Below are positions 56,473 to 64,000 of a stretch of DNA of 64,000 bases, piece after piece. Both the position numbers and the translations under genes were made by a program. The notes below the pieces were generated by a model that was not told the DNA's origin, did not search any database, and worked only from the letters and a program-made list of their open reading frames with translations. Within the stretch, counting starts at the first letter, position 1. Each line of letters starts with the position of its first letter. This DNA comes from Halomonas saccharevitans (lineage in GTDB: Bacteria > Pseudomonadota > Gammaproteobacteria > Pseudomonadales > Halomonadaceae): positions 1 through 64,000 of the forward strand of contig NZ_FPAQ01000010.1 in the NCBI RefSeq assembly GCF_900116405.1, in the 5' to 3' direction.

Positions 56473-56970
56473 ATGCGCCTTTCCGCCCGTCCGTTGTTGC
56501 TGCGCTCTCTTCTCTCCTTGCCGCTCTCCCTGTCGCTGCTTGCCGCCGCCGCCCAGGCCGACTCCCTCAGCGTCGAGGACGCGCACGTGCGCGCCGTGCC
56601 GCCCGGCTCGCCCACCACCGCCGCCTTCATGACGCTGACCAACCCGGGCGAGACGGACCTGGCGCTGGTCGGGGGCGCCTCGCCGCTGGCCGGCCACCTG
56701 GAGCTGCACAACCACGTAATGGTCGACGGCGTGATGCAGATGCGTCGGGTCGAGGCGATTCCGCTGCCTGCCGGCGAGACCGTGCGGCTGGCGCCGGGAG
56801 GCTGGCACCTGATGATGTTCGAGCTGGCGGCGACCCCGGCCGAGGGCGAGCGCGTCGAGCTGACCCTGACCCTTGATAGCGGCGAGTCCCTGACCTTGGA
56901 GGCGCCGGTCCAGCGGGTGCAGCCGATGGAGATGAAGGGGGGCGAGAAGGGCGCCCACTCGGGCCACTGA
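56473..56970 (+). CDS. Periplasmic copper chaperone PCu(A)C
   Basis: This 165-residue protein has a signal peptide (about 1-30, ending AAAQA) and one PCu(A)C domain. The copper motif H(M)X10MX21HXM is seen as LHNHVMVDGVMQM then GGWHLMMFEL, giving His, Met, His and Met ligands. It delivers Cu(I) to the CuA/CuB centres of cytochrome oxidase. A short Met/His tail (MEMKGGEKGAHSGH) may also bind metal. Single gene; the 242-bp gap from dsbG shows nothing recognisable. Confidence 0.9.
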   Translation: MRLSARPLLLRSLLSLPLSLSLLAAAAQADSLSVEDAHVRAVPPGSPTTAAFMTLTNPGETDLALVGGASPLAGHLELHNHVMVDGVMQMRRVEAIPLPAGETVRLAPGGWHLMMFELAATPAEGERVELTLTLDSGESLTLEAPVQRVQPMEMKGGEKGAHSGH

Positions 56971-57178
56971 CGGGGTCACTATCGCCCCGTCGAGCGGCGC
57001 CTGATCGCCGTGTGGAGCGGATCCGGGCCATCCGCCTGAGGCGTCGTGAGGGCGCTTCGCCGTCGTCGCGTTCCGGGGTGCATGACCCCGGGCCCCGCCC
57101 GTGGTGGAGCGCTGGGCGCTCTGCCCGTGAACCGTTACAATGCGGCGACAGCCTCTTATCGACGTCGGGTTTCCCCCT

Positions 57179-57664
57179 ATGCATTGCCCCTTCTGTGGCG
57201 CCAACGACACGCGCGTGACCGATTCCCGCCTGGTGGCCGAGGGCGACCAGGTTCGGCGGCGTCGGCAGTGCGCCGCCTGCAGCGAGCGCTTCACCACCTA
57301 CGAGACCGCCGAGCTCGTGATGCCGCGGGTGATCAAGTCCGACGGCACCCGCGAGGTGTTCGATCAGGGCAAGCTACGCGCCGGCATGCTGCGTGCCCTG
57401 GAGAAGCGTCCGGTCAGCGCCGAGTCGATCGAGGCGGCCGTGGAGCGTATCCGCCAGCACCTGCGGGCCCGCGGCGAGCGCGAGATCCATGCCCGGGACA
57501 TCGGCGAGGAGGTCATGCAGGCCCTCAAGCGCCTCGATCAGATCGCCTATATCCGCTTCGCCTCGGTCTACCGCCGCTTCCAGGACATCGATGAGTTCCG
57601 CGCCGAGATCGATCGCCTGGCCCAGGAGCCCGGCTTTCCCGACGACCCTGCCGGAGGGCGCTGA
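57179..57664 (+). CDS. nrdR: Transcriptional regulator NrdR
   Basis: This 161-residue repressor of ribonucleotide reductase genes has the zinc ribbon [17 protein letters not shown] with [12 protein letters not shown] (four Cys). An ATP-cone domain follows (about 49-139, [20 protein letters not shown]). The ATG at 57179 begins the zinc ribbon exactly as in the family. Its stop overlaps the ribD start (TGATG). The nrdR-ribD linkage is common in gammaproteobacteria. Confidence 0.96.
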   Translation: MHCPFCGANDTRVTDSRLVAEGDQVRRRRQCAACSERFTTYETAELVMPRVIKSDGTREVFDQGKLRAGMLRALEKRPVSAESIEAAVERIRQHLRARGEREIHARDIGEEVMQALKRLDQIAYIRFASVYRRFQDIDEFRAEIDRLAQEPGFPDDPAGGR

Positions 57665-58800
57665 TGACCGAACCGACCCTGGCCGAGACCTGGATGGCGC
57701 GCGCCCTGAAACTGGCCGAGCGTGGCCGCTACACCACCGACCCCAACCCCCGGGTGGGCTGCGTGCTGGTCAAGGGCGAGCGGGTGGTCGGTGAGGGCTG
57801 GCACGAGCGGGCCGGCGACCCCCACGCCGAGGTCCATGCCCTGCGGGCGGCGGGGGAGGCCGCCCGTGGTGCGACCGCCTATGTGACCCTGGAGCCCTGC
57901 TCCCATCAGGGGCGCACCGGCCCCTGCGCCCTGGCGCTGGTCGAGGCCGGGGTGGCGCGCGTCATGGTGGCCATGCAGGACCCCAATCCCCAGGTGGCCG
58001 GCCGGGGCATCGCCCTGCTGCGCGACGCCGGCATCGAGGTCGAGGTGGGTGTGCTGGAGGACGAGGCGCTGGCACTCAATCCCGGCTTCGTGATGCGCAT
58101 GTCCCACGGCCGGCCCTTCGTGCGCCTGAAGATGGCCATGAGCCTGGATGGCCGCACCGCCATGCGCTCCGGCGAGTCTCAGTGGATCACCGGCCCCCAG
58201 GCGCGTCGCGAGGTCCAGCGCCTGCGCGCGCGATCCAGCGTCGTGCTGACCGGGGTCGAATCAATCATCTTCGACAACGCCCGGCTAACCGTGCGTGCCG
58301 AACAGCTGGCGCTGCCCGATGGCGAGGTGATCGCCGCCCGCCAGCCGCTGCGCGTGGTGGTGGATTCGCGCCTGCGCCTGCCCCTGGCGGCGGCCTGCCT
58401 GCGCGAGCCCGGCCGCACCCTGGTGGCGACCCTCGCCGAGCACGACGCCGAACGGCGCGAGCGGCTCGAAGAGGCCGGCGCCGAGGTGGTGGCGATGCCG
58501 GCGGGCCATGACGGCCGGGTCGACCTCGACGCCCTGCTGCATCACCTGGCCGAGGCGGAGCAGGCCAACGAGGTGCTGCTCGAGACCGGGGCGACGCTCG
58601 CCGGCGCCGTGCTCGAGGCGAACCTGATCGACGAGATGCAGCTGTTCGTCGCGCCGACCCTGCTCGGCGGCGAGGCGCGCCCGCTCTTCGCGCTGCCGGG
58701 TCTGTCGCTGATGGCTCAGCAGAAGGGCCTCGAGATCCTCGACATCCGTGCCGTGGGTCAGGACTGGCGCATCACCGCAAGGCCTAGGCGTCGCACCTAA
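57664..58800 (+). CDS. ribD: Bifunctional riboflavin deaminase/reductase RibD
   Basis: This 378-residue enzyme has an N-terminal zinc deaminase domain (PHAEVHALRAAGEAARG; LEPCSHQGRTGPC) and a C-terminal reductase domain (RLKMAMSLDGRTAM; WITGPQARREVQRLRARSS; NEVLLETGATLAGA). It catalyses two steps of riboflavin synthesis. It is fused by one base to nrdR. The riboflavin synthase gene expected next in many relatives is missing. Confidence 0.95.
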   Translation: MTEPTLAETWMARALKLAERGRYTTDPNPRVGCVLVKGERVVGEGWHERAGDPHAEVHALRAAGEAARGATAYVTLEPCSHQGRTGPCALALVEAGVARVMVAMQDPNPQVAGRGIALLRDAGIEVEVGVLEDEALALNPGFVMRMSHGRPFVRLKMAMSLDGRTAMRSGESQWITGPQARREVQRLRARSSVVLTGVESIIFDNARLTVRAEQLALPDGEVIAARQPLRVVVDSRLRLPLAAACLREPGRTLVATLAEHDAERRERLEEAGAEVVAMPAGHDGRVDLDALLHHLAEAEQANEVLLETGATLAGAVLEANLIDEMQLFVAPTLLGGEARPLFALPGLSLMAQQKGLEILDIRAVGQDWRITARPRRRT

Positions 58801-59115
58801 CGCCGCAGAATTACCAAGCGAGAGGCGCCGAGAGCAGGGCGTAGAGGGGGTCCGAGGACCAGGGACGGCCGAGGTAGCGTACAGGGAGGTATTCACAGCG
58901 CCCCCTCGAAGCCTGTTGTCGGCATAGCCTCGAGCGGCTCGGTCGTCGCTGCCGCCTAGGCCATACTGGCGCTCGTCGACTCGCCACGGCTGCTATCTAC
59001 TGGCGCCCACCGACGCGCCACGGTACCCTGACGCGGTTTCGAGGTGGCGACGCCGGAGGGCGACCCGATCGTCGCGGGACCGCGACGGCCACCACGCTGA
59101 ATCAATGGAGACTCC
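58801..59115. other. 315-bp gap between ribD and ribBX
   Basis: No convincing gene is present. The FMN riboswitch consensus (AGGGGCRGGGUG...ACCGGCGGU) was looked for and not found. A small perfect dyad CGTCGCGG-GA-CCGCGACG lies at 59070-59087. The ribosome site for ribBX is the ATGGAG 6-11 bp before its start. Confidence 0.6.
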
Positions 59116-60279
59116 ATGGTGCACTCCTCATCCGGGGGCCTGGCCCCTATCGAAGAACTGGTCGAGGACATTCGTCAGGGCAAGATGGTCATCCTGATGG
59201 ATGACGAGGATCGCGAGAACGAAGGCGACATCATCATGGCCGCCGAGAAGGTCGAGGCCGAGCACATCAACTTCATGGCGCGCCACGCCAGGGGGCTGAT
59301 CTGCCTGCCGATGACCCGCGAGCGCTGCGAGCGTCTCCAGCTGCCGCTGATGGTGCGCGACAACGGCTCCGGCTTCGGGACCAAGTTCACCCTCTCCATC
59401 GAGGCCGCCGAGGGGGTGACCACCGGCATCTCCGCCGCCGACCGCGCGCGCACCGTGCGTGCGGCGGTCGCCCGCGACGCCAAGGCCGGCGACATCGTCC
59501 AGCCCGGCCACATCTTCCCGCTGATGGCCGAGCCCGGCGGCGTGCTGCGCCGCGCCGGCCACACCGAGGCGGCCTGCGACCTCTCGGCGCTGGCCGGGCT
59601 CGATCCCAGCGGCGTGATCTGCGAGGTGATGAACGAGGACGGCAGCATGGCGCGTCGCGCCGAGCTCGAGCGCTTCGCCGTCGAGCACGGCCTGAAGATG
59701 GGCACCATCGCCGACCTGATCCACTATCGCATCCACAACGAGCAGACCGTGCAGCCGGTGGAGTCGAGCCCGGTCGAGACCGCCTTCGGCGAGCTCAACC
59801 TGCACGTCTTCCGCGACAGCATCCAGGGCGCCCATCACCTGGCGCTGGTCAAGGGGCACCCGCATCCCGAGGCCCTGACCACGGTGCGCGTGCACCTGGC
59901 CAACGTGATGCGCGACCTGCTGGCCCTGCAGAAGGGCGACCGGCCGAGCTGGACCGCCCAGCAGGCGCTGGCCGAAGTAGCCGACGCCGAGCACGGCGTC
60001 TTCGTGCTGCTCGACGATGGCCGCCCGCACCAGGACCTTCACGACCTGCTCGAGGTGTTCCTCGAGCGCCGTCGAGCGCCGCGCACCAGCGATTCCGACG
60101 GCGCCGGTAACTACCTGACCATCGGCACTGGCTCGCAGATTCTGCGGCACCTGGGCGTCGGCAAGATGCGCCTGCTGAGCTCGCCCTGGAAGTTCTCCGC
60201 CCTCTCCGGCTTCGACCTCGAGGTGGTGGAGCGCCTGGAACCCGGCGAGCCCGTGCCCAGCGAACAGCGCGACGATTGA
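59116..60279 (+). CDS. ribBX: 3,4-dihydroxy-2-butanone 4-phosphate synthase fused to a degenerate GTP cyclohydrolase II domain
   Basis: This 387-residue protein has a full RibB domain at 1-205: [33 protein letters not shown] and [13 protein letters not shown] carry the metal and substrate residues. It supplies the four-carbon unit of riboflavin. The C-terminal part (about 220-380) has the RibA fold but lacks the zinc motif CxxGD...CxC; the region reads [22 protein letters not shown]. Such RibBX proteins have no cyclohydrolase activity, so a separate ribA must exist outside the window. The start follows ATGGAG. It is 84 bp before ribH. Confidence 0.93.
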   Translation: MVHSSSGGLAPIEELVEDIRQGKMVILMDDEDRENEGDIIMAAEKVEAEHINFMARHARGLICLPMTRERCERLQLPLMVRDNGSGFGTKFTLSIEAAEGVTTGISAADRARTVRAAVARDAKAGDIVQPGHIFPLMAEPGGVLRRAGHTEAACDLSALAGLDPSGVICEVMNEDGSMARRAELERFAVEHGLKMGTIADLIHYRIHNEQTVQPVESSPVETAFGELNLHVFRDSIQGAHHLALVKGHPHPEALTTVRVHLANVMRDLLALQKGDRPSWTAQQALAEVADAEHGVFVLLDDGRPHQDLHDLLEVFLERRRAPRTSDSDGAGNYLTIGTGSQILRHLGVGKMRLLSSPWKFSALSGFDLEVVERLEPGEPVPSEQRDD

Positions 60280-60363
60280 CGCCGCGCCCGCCTTCATCAT
60301 GACGGCATGGCTGCGGCCATGCCTCCGGACCCTTTAGCACCGGATCTTTCAGGACACAGAACC

Positions 60364-60864
60364 ATGCAACCGATTTCCCAAGTCGAAGGCAGCTTCGTCG
60401 ACGTCGACGGCCGCTACGTGATCGTCGTCGGCCGCTTCAACCATCACGTGGTGGATAGCCTGGTCGAGGGCGCCGTGGACAGCCTGGTGCGCCACGGCGT
60501 GGATAGCGAGAACATCGACATCGTCCACGTGCCCGGTGCCTGGGAACTGCCGCTGGCGATCAAGCGCGTGCTGCAGGTAGCCCGCCCCGACGCGGTGCTC
60601 GCCCTGGGCGCGGTGATTCGCGGCGGCACCCCTCACTTCGAGTACGTGGCCGGCGGCTGCAACACCGCCATGGGCAACCTGCAGCTCGAGTTCGACACCC
60701 CCGTGGCCAACGGCGTACTGACCGTGGAGTCCATCGAACAGGCCATCGAGCGCGCCGGCACCAAGGCCGGCAACAAGGGCGCCGAGGCGGCCATGGCGGC
60801 CATGGAGATGGTCTCGCTGCTGCGCTGCTTCGGCGACGATGCCGACGCCGGGGGTGAGGCATGA
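60364..60864 (+). CDS. ribH: 6,7-dimethyl-8-ribityllumazine synthase
   Basis: This 166-residue lumazine synthase has the substrate-binding [39 protein letters not shown] and [12 protein letters not shown], with the conserved [16 protein letters not shown] end. The pentameric or icosahedral enzyme provides the precursor of riboflavin. The ATG at 60364 is used by the family; the upstream frame is not. It overlaps nusB by 4 bp. Confidence 0.96.
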   Translation: MQPISQVEGSFVDVDGRYVIVVGRFNHHVVDSLVEGAVDSLVRHGVDSENIDIVHVPGAWELPLAIKRVLQVARPDAVLALGAVIRGGTPHFEYVAGGCNTAMGNLQLEFDTPVANGVLTVESIEQAIERAGTKAGNKGAEAAMAAMEMVSLLRCFGDDADAGGEA

Positions 60865-61364
60865 GCGGCGAGCGGACGCGGGCGCCCTCGAAGGCGCAGC
60901 AGTCGCGCCATGCGGCCCGTGAGCTGGCCGTCCAGGGTCTCTACCAGTGGCAGATGACCGGCAAGTCGATCACCGCCGTGGAGGCGGAGTTCCGCAGCCA
61001 GGTGGCCGATGACGACCTCGAGGATCACGAGAACTGGCACAAGGTCATGGAGATCGCCGACCTGGCGCTCTTCCATGAGCTGCTGCACAACGTGGCCCGC
61101 GACCGCCAGGCCCTCGATGCCTCCATCGCGCCGCTGCTCGATCGCCGCCTCGAGGATCTCGATCCCATTGAGCTTGCGATCCTGCGCCTGGGCGCCTACG
61201 AGCTCTCCAAGCGCCCCGAGGTGCCGTACCGCGCGGTGATCACCGAGGGTGTCGAACTCGCCAAGTCCTTCGGGGCCACGGACGGACACAAGTACGTCAA
61301 CGGCATCCTCGACAAGCTTGCCGGGCGGCTGCGGTCCGCCGAGGTCACCGCTCGCCGCCGCTGA
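60861..61364 (+). CDS. nusB: Transcription antitermination factor NusB
   Basis: This 167-residue all-helical RNA-binding factor of rRNA antitermination has [17 protein letters not shown] at its start, [24 protein letters not shown] in the centre and [28 protein letters not shown] at the end. It overlaps ribH by 4 bp, the conserved ribH-nusB-thiL order. Confidence 0.96.
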   Translation: MSGERTRAPSKAQQSRHAARELAVQGLYQWQMTGKSITAVEAEFRSQVADDDLEDHENWHKVMEIADLALFHELLHNVARDRQALDASIAPLLDRRLEDLDPIELAILRLGAYELSKRPEVPYRAVITEGVELAKSFGATDGHKYVNGILDKLAGRLRSAEVTARRR

Positions 61365-61375
61365 AGGCCTGCCCG

Positions 61376-62335
61376 ATGCACAGCGAATTCGAACTCATCA
61401 CCCGCTACTTCACGCCCGACCCGCCCGGCCCGGAAGCCGGCGTGAGCCTGGGCGTGGGTGACGACTGCACGCTGCTGGCGCCGACCCCGGGCGAGCGGCT
61501 GGCGGTCAGCGTCGATACGTCGGTCGCCGGGATCCACTTCCCCGAGGCGGCCCCGGCCGCGGCGATCGGTCACCGGGCGCTGGCGGTCAGCCTGAGTGAT
61601 CTCGCCGCCATGGGCGCCCGCGCCCGCTGGTGCCTGATGTCGCTGACCCTGCCGGCAGCGGACGACGGCCCCTGGCTGGCGGATTTCGCCCGCGGCTTCC
61701 ATGCGCTCTGCGACGCCACCGACACCGCCCTGGTGGGCGGCGACGTCACCCGCGGCGAGCTTTCCATCGGCGTGACGGTGATGGGGGAGGTGCCGCCCGA
61801 GCAGGCGCTGACCCGCAGCGGCGCGCGGTCGGGCGACGTGCTGGCGGTCACCGGAGCGCTGGGCGGCGGTGCCGGTGGGTTGGCCCTGTGGCAGCGCGGC
61901 GAGCGGGATCTCGCCCATCCGCTGCTCGTCCGCTACCTGCATCCGCTGCCGCGTCTCGCGGCGGGTCACGCCCTGCGTGGCCTGGCGAGCGCCGCCATCG
62001 ACGTCTCCGACGGCCTGCTGGCCGACCTGGGTCACGTGCTCGAGTGCTCCGGCGTCGGCGCCGAACTGACGCCAGAGGCGCTGCCGCTGGCCGAGGGGCT
62101 GGTGGCCGCGCTCGGCGAGCGGGACGCCCTGGCGGCAGGGCTTCACGGCGGCGACGACTACGAGCTGCTGGTGGCCCTGCCGCCGGAGCATTTCGCCACG
62201 GCGCATGGCCGACTGGCCGAGCGGGGCCTGGCGCTGACCGAGATCGGCCGGCTGGTCGAGACGCCGGGCATTCGCGGCGTGGCCCTCAATGGCGAGCGCG
62301 GCTGGCAGCACTTTTCGACGGGCGGTACCTCATGA
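61376..62335 (+). CDS. thiL: Thiamine-monophosphate kinase
   Basis: This 319-residue kinase makes thiamine diphosphate from thiamine monophosphate. VGDDCTLLAP, DTSVAGIHFP, VSLSDLAAMGARARW and VGGDVTRGELSIGVTVMG are the metal and nucleotide segments. AAIDVSDGLLADLGHVL follows, and HGGDDYELLVALPP marks the end. It lies 11 bp after nusB and overlaps pgpA by 4 bp. Confidence 0.95.
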   Translation: MHSEFELITRYFTPDPPGPEAGVSLGVGDDCTLLAPTPGERLAVSVDTSVAGIHFPEAAPAAAIGHRALAVSLSDLAAMGARARWCLMSLTLPAADDGPWLADFARGFHALCDATDTALVGGDVTRGELSIGVTVMGEVPPEQALTRSGARSGDVLAVTGALGGGAGGLALWQRGERDLAHPLLVRYLHPLPRLAAGHALRGLASAAIDVSDGLLADLGHVLECSGVGAELTPEALPLAEGLVAALGERDALAAGLHGGDDYELLVALPPEHFATAHGRLAERGLALTEIGRLVETPGIRGVALNGERGWQHFSTGGTS

Positions 62336-62805
62336 ACCAGGCTCCTGCCAGCGTCTGGCGACGCCCGGTGCACTTCCTGGCCTTTGGCCTGGGCAGTGGC
62401 ACCGTACCCTTCGCCCCCGGCACCTTCGGCACCCTGGCCGCCATCCCCTTCTACTGGCTGATGTCCGAGCTGCCGCTGGGCTGGTACCTGGGCCTGGTGG
62501 CGGTGACCTTCCTGTGGGGCATCTGGCTCTGCGACAAGACGTCCCACGACCTGGGCGTCCACGATCACTCCGGCATCGTCTGGGACGAGTTCGTCGGCTA
62601 CTGGCTGACCATGGCCGCCGTGCCCTTCTCCTGGGAGGCGGCGCTGTGGGGGTTCGCGGTGTTTCGCGTCTTCGACGTCTTCAAGCCCTGGCCGATCCGC
62701 TGGGCGGATCGCCGGGTCGCCGGCGGCTTCGGCATCATGATCGACGATGTCCTCGCCGCGGCCTACGCATGGAGTACCATGCACCTGTGGTTCTGGCTCC
62801 ACTGA
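62332..62805 (+). CDS. pgpA: Phosphatidylglycerophosphatase A
   Basis: This 157-residue inner-membrane phosphatase of phospholipid synthesis has FLAFGLGSGTVPFAPGTFGTL, DHSGIVWDEFVGYWL and FRVFDVFKPWPIRWADRRV, with GGFGIMIDDVLAA as the last conserved block. It has three to four membrane spans. Coupled to thiL by overlap, it completes the nrdR-to-pgpA run. Confidence 0.95.
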   Translation: MNQAPASVWRRPVHFLAFGLGSGTVPFAPGTFGTLAAIPFYWLMSELPLGWYLGLVAVTFLWGIWLCDKTSHDLGVHDHSGIVWDEFVGYWLTMAAVPFSWEAALWGFAVFRVFDVFKPWPIRWADRRVAGGFGIMIDDVLAAAYAWSTMHLWFWLH

Positions 62806-62877
62806 GTCGACGCGCTCGAGGGCTCCTTACTCGCGGCGCGCCGCAGTGGCCCGGATACGGCGCGGACAAGGAAGGCC

Positions 62878-64000
62878 ATGATGCGCAAGGAACGACTGAT
62901 CGTCCCGGTGGTGGTGGGGCTGGCGCTTGCCTGGGCGCTGGCGCAGGCCATCGCCAGCCTGCTCTTCGAGCGTGAACTGGCCCGGGCCCTCGAGGATCTC
63001 GCCGCCCGGGGCGACCTGCTGGTCGAGCGCAGCGACGTCGAGCGGGGCTGGCTCGAATCCAGCGGTACCCTCCATCTGACGCCCCGTTTCGGCCGGGCCT
63101 GGCACCTGGCGCTGCCCTACGAGGCGCGTCACGGAGTGATCAATACCCGCATCGACGGCACCCTCAAGCCTTACGTCGGCGCCGACGGTCGTCGGCTGTT
63201 CGGCGATTTGCTGCCCTCCTCAGCGCCGCGCTGGCAGGCGCGCTACCATACCCTGGGGGCCACCCTGAGAGGGCGCCTGAAACTGGCGCCCTTCATCGTC
63301 AGCCAGCAGGAGCGCGCGCTCGAGTTTCGCGGCGGCGAGGTCACCTTCAGCGGGGTCTACGGGGACTGGCGGCTGCAGGCCGACCTCGCGCCCTGGCGGC
63401 TCAGCGATGGTTCGACCACGCTTGAGACCGGCCCGATCACCCTTGAGAGCCGCTACGCCTACACCGAGGACGCCTACCACTTCACCCAGCAGGACCTGCT
63501 CAAGGTGGCAGGGCTCGCCTGGCGCCAGCCGGACCTCGCGCTGGATGCCAGCGGGCTGGTGCTGCACAGCCGCACCACCCTCGACGAGGCGGAGCTGCGC
63601 ATCCGGAGCGAACTGACCCTCGATCGCCTGATGGCGGCCGACGAGGTGTTGCTCAACGGCCGCCTCGCCGTGGAGCTGTCGCGGATCAACGCCGATGCGC
63701 TGCGCCGGGTGCTCGCCACGCTGCGCGACGAGGCGGCCCGTGGCGAGACCGACCGTGGGGGCAGGGCGCTGCTGGCGCGCCTGGAGCCCGACCTGCTCGG
63801 CCTGCTCGCGGATTCGCCGCGGCTGGACCTCCATGCCGTCGACCTCGACAGCCCGATGCTGGGGCTGGATGCACGCGGCGACGGCGCCCTGTTCTTCGAC
63901 GCCGAGGCGCTTGAAGCGCTGGACCCGACCGCGCTGGACGAGCCCGAGGAGCAGGCCCGCTGGCGCGAGCGGCTCTACGGCGACGCGACCTGGGACCAGG
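62878..64000 (+). CDS. DUF945 (YdgA-family) protein, 3' end beyond window
   Basis: At least 374 codons are open to the window end. An N-terminal membrane anchor (IVPVVVGLALAWALAQAIAS) is followed by a long beta-rich periplasmic region. Its early segment, LLVERSDVERGWLESSGTLHL, is the typical DUF945 start (a shift from basic to SRGWFxS-like wording). It resembles E. coli YdgA and is related in style to AsmA-like proteins. AAGGAAGG precedes two adjacent ATGs (62878 and 62881). Function unknown; a tie to envelope or swarming traits is only reported for some relatives. Confidence 0.75.
   Translation, partial: MMRKERLIVPVVVGLALAWALAQAIASLLFERELARALEDLAARGDLLVERSDVERGWLESSGTLHLTPRFGRAWHLALPYEARHGVINTRIDGTLKPYVGADGRRLFGDLLPSSAPRWQARYHTLGATLRGRLKLAPFIVSQQERALEFRGGEVTFSGVYGDWRLQADLAPWRLSDGSTTLETGPITLESRYAYTEDAYHFTQQDLLKVAGLAWRQPDLALDASGLVLHSRTTLDEAELRIRSELTLDRLMAADEVLLNGRLAVELSRINADALRRVLATLRDEAARGETDRGGRALLARLEPDLLGLLADSPRLDLHAVDLDSPMLGLDARGDGALFFDAEALEALDPTALDEPEEQARWRERLYGDATWDQ

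Noticed and set aside
58801-59115. FMN riboswitch before ribBX
   Set aside because: The conserved riboswitch blocks are absent; only a small dyad is seen.
58956-59171. 71-codon minus-strand open frame
   Set aside because: Ser/Arg-rich, overlaps the ribBX start and has no ribosome site or family motif.

Overview
The window is about 64 kb of GC-rich chromosome. Gene order and protein character (ftsB-ispD-ispF-truD-surE-pcm-nlpD-rpoS, nrdR-ribD-ribBX-ribH-nusB-thiL-pgpA, acidic exported proteins, a mannosyl/glucosyl-phosphoglycerate phosphatase) point to a gammaproteobacterium, most likely Halomonas or another member of the Halomonadaceae. This assignment is inference from gene content; no 16S rRNA or tRNA gene was seen.

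Layout. Positions 1-326 hold the 3' end of a group II intron (end of its reverse transcriptase plus domains V/VI). Positions 369-5274 are a minus-strand Entner-Doudoroff sugar cluster (edd-glk-mutarotase-fructokinase) with a palindromic operator candidate before edd, followed by an aldehyde dehydrogenase and a divergent GNAT-fold protein. Positions 8057-15756 are the most interesting part: a sigma54 activator resembling VpsR, a textbook -24/-12 promoter with upstream 13-bp repeats, and seven genes for exported proteins forming a variant of the Pseudomonas Fap functional-amyloid locus. These include a three-repeat FapC-like fibre subunit, a minor repeat protein, a C39-type FapD protease, an outer-membrane barrel and three small orphan proteins. 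Four of the exported proteins carry a motif resembling a C39 double-glycine leader, which suggests they are substrates of FapD.

Positions 15907-25619 are housekeeping genes (division, isoprenoids, tRNA modification, repair, undecaprenyl-phosphate recycling, stationary-phase sigma factor, alanine racemase, lipid A acylation). Positions 25715-43453 are mixed single genes: EttA, a stand-alone LOV photoreceptor, transporters, TesA/YbbA-YbbP, a tandem PPK2, GlyA, an HAD phosphatase and a beta-CASP hydrolase.

Positions 43641-56230 form a sulfur-handling island. It contains a periplasmic rhodanese and DsrE protein, a peroxiredoxin, two ETHE1-like persulfide dioxygenases, a DUF442 phosphatase (an unfused Blh), a SulP transporter, two DUF2892 membrane peptides, a YeeE/YedE pair, a two-component system, the TsdBA thiosulfate dehydrogenase pair and DsbG. 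Together these could take up thiosulfate, oxidise it to tetrathionate, burn persulfides to sulfite and repair oxidised thiols. Positions 56473-64000 hold a copper chaperone, the riboflavin/NusB/ThiL/PgpA run and the start of a DUF945 protein cut by the window end. In the riboflavin run, riboflavin synthase (ribE) is absent from the place where it often sits.
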